Shown in pieces: positions 52,713 through 61,772 of a stretch of 64,000 bases of DNA. Location: assembly GCA_047600805.1 (NCBI GenBank), contig JASGKG010000001.1:3286001-3350000 (forward strand). The letters are read 5' to 3'. This DNA is from JADKHC01 sp047600805 (GTDB lineage: Bacteria > Verrucomicrobiota > Verrucomicrobiia > Opitutales > Opitutaceae). Numbering within the stretch: position 1 is the first letter of the stretch; the number at the start of each line of letters is the position of its first letter. The notes under the pieces were generated by a model. That model saw nothing but the letters and a program-made list of their open reading frames with translations, made no database searches and was not told the origin of the DNA. A program made the translations under genes and the position numbers.

Positions 52713-53950
52713 GCTGTGCCGACGTTCGCCATCGCCTTGCCCGCCAGCCACCCTGTCGTCCAAGCAGCCTGAAAGTTAAAGCCTCCGGTGATGCCGTCGA
52801 TATCGAGCACTTCGCCGGCAAAAAACAGCCCTGGACAAATGCGGCTCTGCATCGTTTTGAAATCGATCTCTCCAAGCCGAACTCCTCCACAGGTGACAAA
52901 CTCCTCCTTGTTCATGCTCTTGCCGTTCACCTGGAGTTCAGTCGCGCAGAGTTTGGCAGCCATGGCATTTGCGGCCTGGTTCGACAACGAAGTCCACACC
53001 GTGGAAGTCGGCACACCCGCCGTTTCTACCAAGCGTTCCCAGAGGCGCTGCGGGAGTGAAAATGGATTCCATGTGCCGATTTGCTTGCGTGCATTCGCGG
53101 CCCGCGCAGCGGACAACTCGGCTCGCACCACCTCCATCGCGCGACCGCCGAGCCAGTTGATCGAAAGAGAAAATTTGTAGTCTACGCTGTGGAGCACGCG
53201 AGCTCCCCACGCCGAGAGCTTCAAGACCGCCGGCCCGCTCAATCCCCAATGCGTCACGAGCAAGGGGCCCTGCTCGCGAAGCTTGAATTGGCCAACCGAA
53301 ACCACCGCGTTTTCCACCGACAGCCCTGCGAGATCCTTTAGACACGGATCGCCGATGTGAAACGTGAACAACGACGGCACCGGCGGCTCGATCGTATGGC
53401 CAAGTCTCTGCGCAAGGCCGAGGCCGCCTGCAATTTTTCCGCCTCCCGTGGCAATGAGCAGCCGTCCACATGAGATTACTTCGCCGCTCGACAAAGTGAC
53501 CATCAACTCGTTGCCATCCTGAACACGTTGAACATCACTCACTCCACAGCCCGTGTGTAAGCGCACGCCGGCAGAATCCGCGGCCCGAGTCAGGCACTCA
53601 ATGATCGTTGCCGAATCATCTGTAACCGGGAAAATGCGTCCGTCCTCCTCGGTCTTTAGTTCGACTTTTCGCGAGGCAAACCAGTTGATCGTGTCGCGCG
53701 GCTGCCATCTTGAAAACGCGCCGAGCAATTCGCGTGAACCGCGGGGATAACGCTTCACCAGTTCGCGCGGGTCGAAACAGTTGTGCGTGACGTTGCAGCG
53801 ACCGCCGCCGGAAACGCGGACCTTTGAGAGAACGTGAGCCGTGAGCTCGTAGATATAGACCTCCGCGCTCGGATTTGTCTCGGCGCAGGCTATGGCCGCG
53901 AAAAATCCGGCAGCTCCGCCACCGGCGATGATGATGCGAGGTCTACTCAT
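52709..53950 (-). CDS. BaiN/HI0933-type flavoprotein
   Basis: A 413-residue FAD protein. The dinucleotide fold IIIAGGGAAGFFAAIACA is at residues 6-23, the signature VSGGGRCNVTH near 45 and the C-terminal FAD motif ITGGFNFQAAWTTGWLAG near 388. The family includes the bile-acid reductase BaiN and many of unknown substrate; members are thought to oxidise or reduce a small molecule with NAD(P). It starts at ATG 53950; the frame runs on upstream across the terminator and is not coding there. The AEC transporter follows with a four-base overlap. Confidence 0.87.
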   Translation of the reverse strand: MSRPRIIIAGGGAAGFFAAIACAETNPSAEVYIYELTAHVLSKVRVSGGGRCNVTHNCFDPRELVKRYPRGSRELLGAFSRWQPRDTINWFASRKVELKTEEDGRIFPVTDDSATIIECLTRAADSAGVRLHTGCGVSDVQRVQDGNELMVTLSSGEVISCGRLLIATGGGKIAGGLGLAQRLGHTIEPPVPSLFTFHIGDPCLKDLAGLSVENAVVSVGQFKLREQGPLLVTHWGLSGPAVLKLSAWGARVLHSVDYKFSLSINWLGGRAMEVVRAELSAARAANARKQIGTWNPFSLPQRLWERLVETAGVPTSTVWTSLSNQAANAMAAKLCATELQVNGKSMNKEEFVTCGGVRLGEIDFKTMQSRICPGLFFAGEVLDIDGITGGFNFQAAWTTGWLAGKAMANVGTA

Positions 53951-53986
53951 GGCCGGCGATCCTGCGGCCCCCGCCGGCGTGTGTCC

Positions 53987-54019
53987 AAAAATAAAACGCC
54001 GGTCGCTTAAGACCGGCGT
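53987..54019 (-). terminator. Rho-independent terminator of the Spy-like gene
   Basis: ACGCCGGTC (53996-54004) pairs with GACCGGCGT (54011-54019); on the minus strand TTTTATTTTT follows. It lies 29 bases past the stop at 54048. Confidence 0.88.
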
Positions 54020-54047
54020 GCGTGAATCCCGAAGACCAAAGTGGTTG

Positions 54048-54476
54048 TTACTCCTTGGATTTCTCTTTGCGAGGGCCACCAGGTCCGCGACGCCCGGGCA
54101 TCTCGTCCTTCAACTCGTCGAACTTCTTCTGTTGCTCCGGCGTGAGGAGCGCGCGGATTTTCGGCCGATACGACTTAAATACCTCCCCGGCTTTGGCAAA
54201 CTTCGCGTCACGCTCAAGCGATTTGTCGTCGCGGATCGCTTCCAACTCTTTGCGTCGCGCCTCCACGATGGGCTTCAATTGATCTTGCTGCGCCTGGGTG
54301 AGATCGAGGTTTTCTGTGTAGAATTTCATACCGTCCATGCGCGGTCCACCTTTGTGCTGGCCGCCGTGTTCACCCGGAGGCGGTGGCGGCGGAGTATCTT
54401 TGTCTTCAGCGAAAGTGAAGGGAGCCGCTATCGCGACAGCGACGGCGATCAGAGGCAATTTGAACATGCTTTTCAT
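54048..54476 (-). CDS. Spy/CpxP-like periplasmic protein (LTxxQ)
   Basis: A 142-residue exported protein: signal peptide (ending PFTFA-E), a Pro/Gly/His-rich linker (PPPPPPGEHGG) and a charged helical domain with two LTxxQ motifs (LTQAQQDQLKP, LTPEQQKKFDEL). The family includes the Spy chaperone and zinc-resistance proteins; several members are induced by envelope stress. Verrucomicrobial versions often have the Pro/Gly/His linker. Start 54476 is chosen over a second Met three codons on. It diverges from the zincin gene with 73 bases between. Confidence 0.8.
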   Translation of the reverse strand: MKSMFKLPLIAVAVAIAAPFTFAEDKDTPPPPPPGEHGGQHKGGPRMDGMKFYTENLDLTQAQQDQLKPIVEARRKELEAIRDDKSLERDAKFAKAGEVFKSYRPKIRALLTPEQQKKFDELKDEMPGRRGPGGPRKEKSKE

Positions 54477-54549
54477 ACGTGGTGAGGTTATCGAATTTTT
54501 GTCGTGAACAATCACCAGACGTACAGCATCTCCAAAATGTTTCAGCGCC

Positions 54550-54918
54550 ATGTCCATTGAGGAACTTATCAAGCGCGCCCAACGTGTCGTGAGCCAAGTA
54601 CGGCAAAAACTTCCGCAAGAAGTTCGTGCGCTGGCGGAAAAGCTACCGGTCATGTATTTAGACTGGCCCGACGAAGCGCTGCTGGGCGACGACTTTGACG
54701 AGGATATTTTAGGCCTTTTCGTGGGTGAACCGTATGGTTTGCGGGGGGGAACCGAAAATCCAGTGCCCGCGCAGATTTTCCTTTTTCTGGAAAACATTTA
54801 CGACGAGGCCGAAGGCAACACGCGGCGTTTCGACGAAGAAGTGAAACTCACTTACCTCCACGAACTCGGCCACTACCTTGGCTGGGACGAAGACGAAGTT
54901 GAAGCGCGCGGGCTCTAA
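54550..54918 (+). CDS. Zincin-like metallopeptidase family protein (PF06262 type)
   Basis: A 122-residue protein with the family's characteristic C-terminus: LHELGHYLGWDEDEVEARGL, an HExxHxxG zinc motif followed by acidic residues. The N-terminal helical part (SIEELIKRAQRVVSQV) and the FLENIYDEAEG segment fit the family. It is a small, cytosolic, minimal metallopeptidase fold with unknown substrate. Its stop overlaps the stop region of the convergent CinA-type gene by four bases. Confidence 0.83.
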   Translation: MSIEELIKRAQRVVSQVRQKLPQEVRALAEKLPVMYLDWPDEALLGDDFDEDILGLFVGEPYGLRGGTENPVPAQIFLFLENIYDEAEGNTRRFDEEVKLTYLHELGHYLGWDEDEVEARGL

Positions 54919-55412
54919 TCCCGTTCGCGGAAACCTACCAGATACCGGATCAACTCGCTCAAAACCGCGTCCGTCATCCGCCGCTGCGCCTCCACCCGGC
55001 TCGCGCCCGACAACGAAACTCTCCCGCTGAAAACAACAGGCGTGGGCACCTGCCGAACCTGAGCCAATGCCCAAAATGCAAACGGCTCAGCCACGCCCAT
55101 CGCCGCACTAGGCTCAGCATAGCCTGTCGTGGCTAAACCAAGATCCGACCCGAAAAACCAGCACGCGCCGAGCGCCATCTGCTCAGCCACTTGGGCGGAA
55201 ACCGCGTTGACAGAAACGGCATGCTCTCGCTCCACACCCAGGTGTTTGATCTTTTGCTCAACATCGTAAGCCGTCAGGCCGCCGAGAAAAAAAGTTGAGG
55301 CGCCCGAAACCGAACCAATTCGAGCCTGCAGCCAGCCACATGTAATGCTTTCCGCCACACCAAGCGTGAGGCGCGGATCGTGCAGCATGAGTTCTTTCAA
55401 TTCCAACGGCAT
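54915..55412 (-). CDS. CinA C-terminal-domain protein (nicotinamide-nucleotide amidase-like)
   Basis: A 165-residue stand-alone CinA-C/PncC-type domain. GVAESITCGWLQARI replaces the usual AESCTGG block, with the Ser nucleophile kept, and the SVSGASTFFLGGLTAYDVEQK block and LGLATTGYAEP segment are typical. PncC deamidates NMN to nicotinic acid mononucleotide in NAD recycling. The Gly-to-Cys change after Thr in the first block is unusual. ATG 55412 is chosen; the longer frame to 55448 lacks domain support. It shares four bases with the zincin's end. Confidence 0.82.
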   Translation of the reverse strand: MPLELKELMLHDPRLTLGVAESITCGWLQARIGSVSGASTFFLGGLTAYDVEQKIKHLGVEREHAVSVNAVSAQVAEQMALGACWFFGSDLGLATTGYAEPSAAMGVAEPFAFWALAQVRQVPTPVVFSGRVSLSGASRVEAQRRMTDAVLSELIRYLVGFRERD

Positions 55413-55454
55413 CGCGCACGACTCTGGAGCGGCCTCTATTCCAGGCAATCTTTG

Positions 55455-56213
55455 TTACTTAAGCTCCAAGGCAACCGGGCAATGGTCGCTGCCAAAAACG
55501 TCCGGCCGGATGCAGGCCTTTTTCAATGACGGCCGCAGTCGCTCGCTCGCAACGAAGTAGTCGACGCGCCATCCGATGTTCCGGGCGCGGCAGTTCGCCA
55601 TCTGGCTCCACCAACTGTAGTGGCCCGGACCTTTTTCGAACTCGCGAAATGTATCCACAAAGCCACTCGCCAATAACTTCGAGAAACTCTCGCGCTCCTC
55701 GTCGGTGAAGCCTGCGTTGCGGCGGTTTGTCTTGGGATTGGTGAGATCGATTTCGGTGTGCGCGACATTGAGGTCGCCGCAAAAGACCACCGGTTTCTTT
55801 TTATCCAACTTTTTCAAATGAGCCAAAAACGCGGGATCCCACTCTTTCACGCGATAATCGAGGCGCGTCAGCCCGCGCTGGGAATTTGGCTGATAGACAT
55901 TGATTAGGAAAAACTCGTCGAACTCCATGTTCACCACGCGCCCCTCCCCGTCGTGCGTCGGGGAGCCGATTCCCATCGTAACATTCACCGGTTTGCGGCG
56001 CGTAAACGTGACGGTTCCACTGTAGCCCTTTTTCGAGGCCGAATTCCAAAACGCCTCATAACCCGTCAGCCATTCTACGTGTTGCACATCACCAGGATGC
56101 GCCTTCGTCTCCTGCAAGCAGATCACGTCCGCGTCGGACGCTTTCATGAAGTCGAGCAATCCTTTCTTCAGAACTGCGCGCACGCCGTTGACATTCCAAG
56201 AGACGAATTTCAT
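55455..56213 (-). CDS. xth: Exodeoxyribonuclease III
   Basis: A 252-residue Mg-dependent AP endonuclease/3' exonuclease of base-excision repair. Motifs are MKFVSWNVNGVRAV, CLQETKAH (metal Glu), the FGDLNVAHTEIDL block (Asp/Asn), YSWW and IGWRVDYFVASE, and the final GSDHCPVAL (catalytic His). The ATG at 56213 is the exact family start. The 102 bases before it on the minus strand separate it from the divergent PLP-enzyme gene. An upstream open frame is antisense to that gene. Confidence 0.95.
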   Translation of the reverse strand: MKFVSWNVNGVRAVLKKGLLDFMKASDADVICLQETKAHPGDVQHVEWLTGYEAFWNSASKKGYSGTVTFTRRKPVNVTMGIGSPTHDGEGRVVNMEFDEFFLINVYQPNSQRGLTRLDYRVKEWDPAFLAHLKKLDKKKPVVFCGDLNVAHTEIDLTNPKTNRRNAGFTDEERESFSKLLASGFVDTFREFEKGPGHYSWWSQMANCRARNIGWRVDYFVASERLRPSLKKACIRPDVFGSDHCPVALELK

Positions 56214-56315
56214 GCGGGAAATCGCATTAGGAAATGCAGCGGCAAAGCAAAGGCAAATCGCGAGAGATGTCTTTTTGTTCGCCTGCCGGAAGCGTCTCTC
56301 TTGGATATCCGCTTT

Positions 56316-57825
56316 ATGCCCGCCTTCGCTCACATTCCTCTCGGTAAACGGATTCCCGCCAGCGTTCACGGTGTTTCCTGTAGCCTGCCGACGATGAAAG
56401 ATGTGATCGGCTATGAGACAAAAGCGCCCGAAACGATGCAGCACCTTTGCTCCGGTTATCCGCGCTTCGTCCAGCATCCCTACCTCCGGCAAGCGGCAGA
56501 ACACGTTCTCCAAGAGCTCAAGCTCGACGGGCACCTCGCCTGGCTCACGGCCTCCCCCGCTTCGGCCCGCGCTCTGCAAAGCTGGCTTGCGCCGACCGAA
56601 TGCAAAATCATCGAGCACGGCGGACTCAGCGGCGTCGCGTTTGTCGAAAATAACGATACATTCGCCAGCGCTAAAACATTTCTGCAGCACACGGGGGCCA
56701 TGCTCTCGTCGCGAGAGGCCGAGGACTACCTCCTCCGTGTCGGCAAACTAAAGGAGGCTGAAGCCCAGGCCGAGCCCTCCTTCGAAGGCTACGCTCCGGG
56801 GCGAGTAAAAGCCGCCGTGGCGAATGCCTTCGGAAATGTCACGACTGAAGACGTGTTTCTCGCCTGCAGCGGCATGAATGCCGTCTATTCAGCCTTTCGG
56901 GTTGCCGCCGAACTCCAGGCGCAACGGGGACGCACCAAATGGATCCAGCTCGGCTGGCTCTACCTCGACACCATCGCCATCCTTCGAAAATTCACGAAAA
57001 CGCCCGGGGACGATTACATTTTTCAGAGCAACATTTTCGATCTCGCCGCCTTGAAGCGGATTTTCGAGCAGCACAGCGCCACGATTGCAGGCGTAGTTGT
57101 GGAAACTCCGACCAATCCTTTAATCCAAACGCCGGACATGGAAGCGATCCACACGTTATGCCGCCAGCATGACGCGATCGCGATCGTTGATCCCACCATC
57201 GCCTCACCACTGAACGTCGATGTCCTGCGCTACTGCGACGTCGCGGTAAACAGTTTGACCAAATACGCCGCCAGCGACGGCGATGTCATCATGGGCGCCG
57301 TTGTCGTAAACCCCCAAAGCCCGTACGCGCAGCTATTCCGGACACACCTTCCAATGCGGTTAGAACCGGTTTACACCCGTGATGTCAGTCGGCTCGCAGC
57401 ACAGATTCGCGACTATCAAGCCGTGATCGCCCAGGTGAACCAGAACCGGCCCGCTCGTATTGGAATTCCTGCGGCAACATCCGCGGGTTAAAAACCTCCG
57501 TTGGTCCGGCCACCCCGATTCGAAAGCAAACTTTCAGAAGATCGCGCGACGCTCGGATGCATTTGCGAGTATGATCTCTTTCACAGTCGATGGCCCGCTC
57601 GCTGGTTTCTACGATCGCCTTCGGTTGCCGAAAGGCGCGAGTTTCGGGATGAAAACGACCCTCGTTTGCCCGTTCATTTTCCTCGCGCATTACGATCTCG
57701 TCACAAGCGATGCCGGCGTACTGACACTGCGTGAATGCGGCTTGGAGCCAGAGCTCGTCCGCTTGTCACTCGGTTGCGAACCAGCAGAAGATATTATCGA
57801 TTCACTGGCCGAGGCGCTGTCCTGA
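56316..57825 (+). pseudogene. Fungal-type cystathionine gamma-synthase-like PLP enzyme, split by a frameshift
   Basis: Two reading frames together form one Cys/Met-metabolism PLP enzyme. The first (56316-57491) opens IPLGKRIPASVHGVSCSLPT and contains GYPRFVQHPYL, VVVETPTNPLIQ, the metal-free Asp in AIVDPTIASPLN and the PLP lysine in SLTKYAASDGDV, then ends with a spurious tail. The second (to 57825) continues with LEFLRQHPRV and ends LVRLSLGCEPAEDIIDSL, the family C-terminus. Removing one C from the CCC run at 57450-57452 restores RPLVLEFLRQHP and an unbroken 502-residue protein. It is either a real inactivation, a programmed shift or a read error. The architecture is like fungal rather than typical bacterial cystathionine synthases. 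Confidence 0.75.
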
Positions 57826-58091
57826 TGAACTGCCGTCTCGCGATCAAAGCCATCCCCAACGCGCCAAAGAACCAAATCGCTGGTTGGCTCGGTGATGCTT
57901 TGAAGGTGAAAGTTCATGCTCCGGCGCTCGAAGGCAAAGCCAACGAAGAGCTGTGTGAATTCCTCGCTGACACCCTCGGGGTCAACCAGCGCGCCGTGTC
58001 AGTCGTCCAAGGTGAAAAGTCTCGCCAGAAGCTCGTCCAAATCGACGGCCTGACACTTGCCGAAGCGAAAACCAGGTTGATTTCGACCTGA
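57825..58091 (+). CDS. DUF167 (YggU) family protein
   Basis: An 88-residue protein matching DUF167: residues 1-75 give LAIKAIPNAPKNQIAGWLGD, ALKVKVHAPALEGKANEELC and QRAVSVVQGEKSRQKLVQI. The fold is a small alpha/beta domain; function unknown. ATG 57825 overlaps the stop of the PLP-enzyme frame (TGATG), which indicates coupling and supports that the upstream gene was once intact. An open extension upstream is only the shadow of that gene. Confidence 0.85.
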   Translation: MNCRLAIKAIPNAPKNQIAGWLGDALKVKVHAPALEGKANEELCEFLADTLGVNQRAVSVVQGEKSRQKLVQIDGLTLAEAKTRLIST

Positions 58092-58231
58092 GCCGCGCCT
58101 GTCTTGTTGACCTAAGGGCCCCCCGGCGCCCCACAGGTTTGGGCAAGATCAAAATCTCCTCATTTTTGAGGACTTATCCTTTCACAACCCTCTTGCGGTT
58201 CGCGACATGGTTGCAAAAAATCTGCGGCTCT

Positions 58232-58945
58232 ATGCAACCGAATCCACGCTGGCCTGCATTTCTGCTGCTTTTCGCCTGCCTCCTCACGCCGCTCGCGGCG
58301 GCGGGCCCGTACCTTTCGTCCAACGAACTACCCGACGCCTCCAAACTTCTCCCTCCTCCGCCGGCTCCCGGGTCACCTGAAGACATCGCAGATCGCGAAT
58401 CGGCCTACCACGTCTACGCCGCTCACACGCCCGAACAATTCGCCAACGCCAGCGACCAGCAACAACTGACCCCGTTTCATCTCACGGCAAAAGTCGTTCC
58501 GTGGTTTCAGCCCGGCAAATTCCCCAAGACCGAAGCCCTTTTGAAACAAGTCCAGACCGAGTCCTACGCCGTCAGCCAACAGGCAAAACGTCTATGGAAC
58601 CGCCCACGTCCTTACGTCGCCGAGCCGAACCGTTTCAACCCAGTAATAGACAAGGAAACAAAACCAACACCGAGCTACCCGAGCGGCCATGCGATTCGCG
58701 CAACATTGTTCGCCTCGATTCTGGCGGAGCTCTTTCCCGAACATAGAGAGGCAATCTACGAAAAAGCCGCCGAGTCAGGCTGGCTGCGCGTCATGGGTGG
58801 CGTTCACACGCCGCTCGACATCTTTGCGGGCAGAACACTTGGCCAAGCGACCGCACAAGCTTTCCTAAAAAGCGAAGCGTTTCAAAAAGACCTGCTCGAG
58901 GCCAAAGCGGAACTCGCCGCTCACGCCCAGAAGGCAGGCGGTTAA
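58232..58945 (+). CDS. Secreted acid phosphatase (PAP2 superfamily, class A-like)
   Basis: A 237-residue exported phosphatase with a signal peptide (ending LAAA-G). The PAP2 catalytic pieces are AKRLWNRPRPY (KxxxxxxRP), SYPSGHAIRATLF (PSGH) and RVMGGVHTPLDI (the H/D block) near residues 130, 150 and 195. This is the broad-specificity PhoN-type. ATG 58232 is chosen: it starts the signal peptide. The frame is open to 58139, but that end is not secretory. Its stop overlaps by four bases the stop of the convergent lipoprotein gene. Confidence 0.85.
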   Translation: MQPNPRWPAFLLLFACLLTPLAAAGPYLSSNELPDASKLLPPPPAPGSPEDIADRESAYHVYAAHTPEQFANASDQQQLTPFHLTAKVVPWFQPGKFPKTEALLKQVQTESYAVSQQAKRLWNRPRPYVAEPNRFNPVIDKETKPTPSYPSGHAIRATLFASILAELFPEHREAIYEKAAESGWLRVMGGVHTPLDIFAGRTLGQATAQAFLKSEAFQKDLLEAKAELAAHAQKAGG

Positions 58946-60153
58946 TTCTTCGCCTCGCTCAGGAACAAAACAACGTCCGCGGCACGTCCGCCCACACCGG
59001 GTTCAGGTGGCTGGACCGTGATGGTAACCTTTTGAGTGAGCCAAACGATGGGTTGGCCGCTCGCATCCAGGAACTCGAGCGTCGCTGGATGATCGCCAGG
59101 CGCGAGCTGTAATGCCGCAAAGCTGAGTGACTGCGGAAGATTGTCCCACGTTCGGATATCCGCCTCAGGCGTCGTCGCAGATGATGCGATTTTGCTAATC
59201 AAACCGACTGCCGCGAGGCCCAACGCTGCGCGATCACCGTCTCGACTGCCATGCCCTGCGGTCATCATTGCGCCCATCAAAGCAACGTCGCCCACTGTAT
59301 CTGTGGTTTGTTTAAAGACAGCTTTGTTTCCAAGGACGTGGTCCATCAACCGGCCGCCGCGCGTGGTCGCTTGAAAACCCAAGTCGTCGTACGGAGGCAA
59401 CGAAACCCTGCGGCCGTCGACTTCTATGCGCGCCGAACGCACCTTCGATTGTTCGGTGAAAAACTTCAGTTGTTCGCCATATTCACCGCCCTTGTATTTG
59501 CGCGGCCCGTTGCCGTATTCGACGAACAACATGACGTTGGATTTAGGATTGTAGTCCGGCAGCGCCATGCGCGCTTGCTGCTTGGCGCTGGCGCGAGCGC
59601 GAGCCAGTGCATCCGAGCCGTCTCCACCAAGCTTCGCCGTAACCAATCCGTCGAGATAATCCAGCAGCACGTAGTCGCCTGCGTAGGTCTTGTCGGTCGC
59701 ATCGCTGTCGAGCAGTTGACCACTGCGGAAAAGAGCGCGCGCGTTGTCGGGTTCGCCGTCGTGCCAATAAAGAATGCCTCTGTAATAGTTCGCCATGACG
59801 CGTTCGTAAGGCTCACCGACGAAGGGCTTGTCAGACTCGTTGCGAAACATACGGCGCGATTTCGCCGCCTCGGCACTGATGTTACCGTAGTTCGCCGCGA
59901 CCAAGGAAAGCGCGTCGTCGAGCTTCGTTTTCGCTTCATCAAAAAGCCCTCGCCGCAGCGCCGACGCCGCTACTCTGTATTCCCAAAGCGCTTTGTCTTT
60001 CGCTGGCGCAACGGCGAGGTGAGCATTGCCGTCGACGACCGGATCGCCGGTGAATGGTACGGATTGGTAAGACGTTTCTGTTGCGCAGCCTGCTAACAGC
60101 AAGACTGTCGCAAGAAGTGAGAGAGCAAAGCTGGGATGTGAACTGCGGGACAT
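58942..60153 (-). CDS. COG3014-like lipoprotein with helical repeats
   Basis: A 403-residue lipoprotein; the lipobox is LLLAGC near residue 22. The first half is a TPR-like helical solenoid (YRGILYWHDGEPDNARALFR, DYLDGLVTAKLGG), and the second a beta-rich domain (IEVDGRRVSLPPYDDLGF, LEFLDASGQPIVWLTQKVTI). This matches my memory of the COG3014 group that is often near lpoB and ycfL. It is the last gene of the envelope cluster, with a terminator-like hairpin between it and the gene before. ATG 60153 is preferred to an in-frame Met 42 bases on. Confidence 0.78.
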   Translation of the reverse strand: MSRSSHPSFALSLLATVLLLAGCATETSYQSVPFTGDPVVDGNAHLAVAPAKDKALWEYRVAASALRRGLFDEAKTKLDDALSLVAANYGNISAEAAKSRRMFRNESDKPFVGEPYERVMANYYRGILYWHDGEPDNARALFRSGQLLDSDATDKTYAGDYVLLDYLDGLVTAKLGGDGSDALARARASAKQQARMALPDYNPKSNVMLFVEYGNGPRKYKGGEYGEQLKFFTEQSKVRSARIEVDGRRVSLPPYDDLGFQATTRGGRLMDHVLGNKAVFKQTTDTVGDVALMGAMMTAGHGSRDGDRAALGLAAVGLISKIASSATTPEADIRTWDNLPQSLSFAALQLAPGDHPATLEFLDASGQPIVWLTQKVTITVQPPEPGVGGRAADVVLFLSEAKN

Positions 60154-60172
60154 GAAAATATAAGAAATGAAA

Positions 60173-60204
60173 GACGCCGCACGCGTTGGCAACACGGCGG
60201 CGTC
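60173..60204 (-). terminator. Hairpin between the COG3014-like and LpoB/CsgG-like genes
   Basis: GACGCCGC (60173-60180) pairs with GCGGCGTC (60197-60204); on the minus strand TTTCATTTCTT follows. It lies 52 bases past the stop at 60256 and may end the upstream part of the cluster. Confidence 0.65.
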
Positions 60205-60255
60205 GGAAAAACTGCGGCGGGACGACGGGCGTGTTGTCCGCTGCGCTGAGCGTGA

Positions 60256-61239
60256 TTACTTAACGGTCTGCGTCATGTCCTCCATGAGCGCAAGCGCGGT
60301 GGCTTCGGTGATGTCGCGCACATCGTACTGTTTGGCGATTTTACCCGCCTGCTGGTCACGACCCAGAATATCCGTCGAGCTCGCCTGACCGATAATCGCG
60401 GAGTCCGACAAACGCACCGCGGTGACTTGAATGTCAGGCACAGCAACCACTTTATCCTCGGTGACACCCGTCACAGTGACATTGCGGCTCGAGACGAGCA
60501 CCTCGATCGCAACATCAGCGATCTTCGCAAGAGCCTCGCGGTCTTTGCGGCCGGTTTCGTTGGTAGGTGTCATGAAATGATCCAGCGGACGATCGGCGAT
60601 GAGCGACGCGGCGACTTTTTGGTCGGCCAGGACCGCACCTGCATAGCGGAAAGGACGCCCGAACAGACGTTCGACCTCGCGCACCGTTTGGCGGTCGGCG
60701 AGCGTCGGAGCAGCCTTGTCGCCGGCGACGTAGGTATTTTCCGCGGAAACCTTGGTGGAGCGCGACTCCGAAGAACCCTTGCCTGGCGTAGTGCCGGCGT
60801 CACTACCGCCGACGTTTCCATTCACAGCGACGTTCACTTGGTTCTGTGCCTGGGCGGGCGGCTTCGGCGCGTTCGGATCGGCTTCGAAGTTCGATTTTTT
60901 CTCTCCCATGGCTGTTTCGGTTTTTTCGGTACGGCCTGAGAGCTTCATGCCGCTGTTCTCGTCGACGAGATCGCGGTTCACGAAAAAGAGGACGCGCGGC
61001 TTGCCCATTTTTTCGTAGGCGCCCCGGAAGGCATCCACAACCTGCTTGGCCTTTTCGGGCGCAATCAAAGAACCGGCTGGGCCGTAAACACGCTGCTGGC
61101 TTGGTTCAGGCGGCTGGTTCGGCGCAGGCGGGAAACCTTGCTTCACCGGCACAGGCGCCTCGGGTTCTTTATCTTTGGCAAAAACGGGGACGACAGCCGC
61201 AGCTGCGAGAAGAAACGAAAACGTTAAACCGGTTTTCAT
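60256..61239 (-). CDS. Exported protein, CsgG/LpoB-like C-terminal domain
   Basis: A 327-residue exported protein: signal peptide (ending VPVFA-K), a Pro-rich lead (PEAPVPVKQGFPPAPNQPP), a strand GKPRVLFFVNRDL, a low-complexity linker with many Q/N/G, and a C-terminal alpha/beta domain with VAIEVLVSSRNVTV and VPDIQVTAVRLSDSAIIGQA, the pattern of CsgG/LpoB folds that form the outer-membrane lipoprotein group. The lack of a lipobox means it is periplasmic. It lies in the envelope cluster between YcfL-like and COG3014-like genes. Confidence 0.65.
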   Translation of the reverse strand: MKTGLTFSFLLAAAAVVPVFAKDKEPEAPVPVKQGFPPAPNQPPEPSQQRVYGPAGSLIAPEKAKQVVDAFRGAYEKMGKPRVLFFVNRDLVDENSGMKLSGRTEKTETAMGEKKSNFEADPNAPKPPAQAQNQVNVAVNGNVGGSDAGTTPGKGSSESRSTKVSAENTYVAGDKAAPTLADRQTVREVERLFGRPFRYAGAVLADQKVAASLIADRPLDHFMTPTNETGRKDREALAKIADVAIEVLVSSRNVTVTGVTEDKVVAVPDIQVTAVRLSDSAIIGQASSTDILGRDQQAGKIAKQYDVRDITEATALALMEDMTQTVK

Positions 61240-61278
61240 GGGAGATTAGAACTAAAGGTTGTCCGCATTCAGCGGGTG

Positions 61279-61302
61279 AGCCGGAGTTTCAAAGCTCCGG
61301 CT
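61279..61302. other. Stem-loop between two cluster genes
   Basis: AGCCGGAG (61279-61286) pairs perfectly with CTCCGGCT (61295-61302), loop of eight. It lies between the stop at 61311 and the start at 61239; it may protect the upstream message or adjust expression within the cluster. Confidence 0.5.
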
Positions 61303-61310
61303 GTTGGTTA

Positions 61311-61724
61311 TCACCTAGCCTGACGAACGCGGATCGTGTACTTCCGCGCCTGGTTGTTCATCGAGGTGAACGAGACGGCCTCGGTGGTATTTTCACCCAG
61401 GATCAGAGTCTGCCAGGGAGTTTCGTCGCCGGTAGAAACGCCGTCTTCGGTTTTGAATACGCAGTCAACCTGAACCTGAATGCGGCGGTTCTCGCGATTT
61501 TTGATGTTCGCGGTGACCTGCAGGCGGCCGTCAGGAAGATTGGTGTATTGAATGCCCGTGGATGTCACCGAGTACTGCACCTGTTTGTCCATCAAGACGA
61601 ACGCGTCGGTGTTCTCCAACGTGTATTTCGTGGTGTCTTGAGGTGCAAACGGGCCGGGCTCGGTGGCGCAACCCGCCAAAAAAGCGAGCGCGACAGCAGC
61701 GAGAGAGAGAGCGGTTTTTTTCAT
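61311..61724 (-). CDS. YcfL-family (DUF1425) lipoprotein
   Basis: A 137-residue lipoprotein with lipobox LAFLAGC at the N-terminus. The rest is the YcfL beta-sandwich: VTANIKNRENRRIQVQVDCV, then TPWQTLILGENTTEAVSF and a C-terminal YTIRVRQ. In Gammaproteobacteria ycfL lies next to lpoB, and the same order appears here, which supports the call. It is 48 bases after the LpoB-like gene. Confidence 0.85.
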   Translation of the reverse strand: MKKTALSLAAVALAFLAGCATEPGPFAPQDTTKYTLENTDAFVLMDKQVQYSVTSTGIQYTNLPDGRLQVTANIKNRENRRIQVQVDCVFKTEDGVSTGDETPWQTLILGENTTEAVSFTSMNNQARKYTIRVRQAR

Positions 61725-61772
61725 GGTGTCAGTACTCCGATGACATGCACATGCGTGAACTTGTGCCGTTAA

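Noticed and set aside
55953..56315. Upstream part of the PLP-enzyme frame (121 codons)
   Set aside because: It is antisense to exonuclease III and has no family similarity; the domain begins at 56316.
59251..60096. A 281-codon open frame on the plus strand
   Set aside because: Antisense to the COG3014-like lipoprotein gene; no family resemblance.
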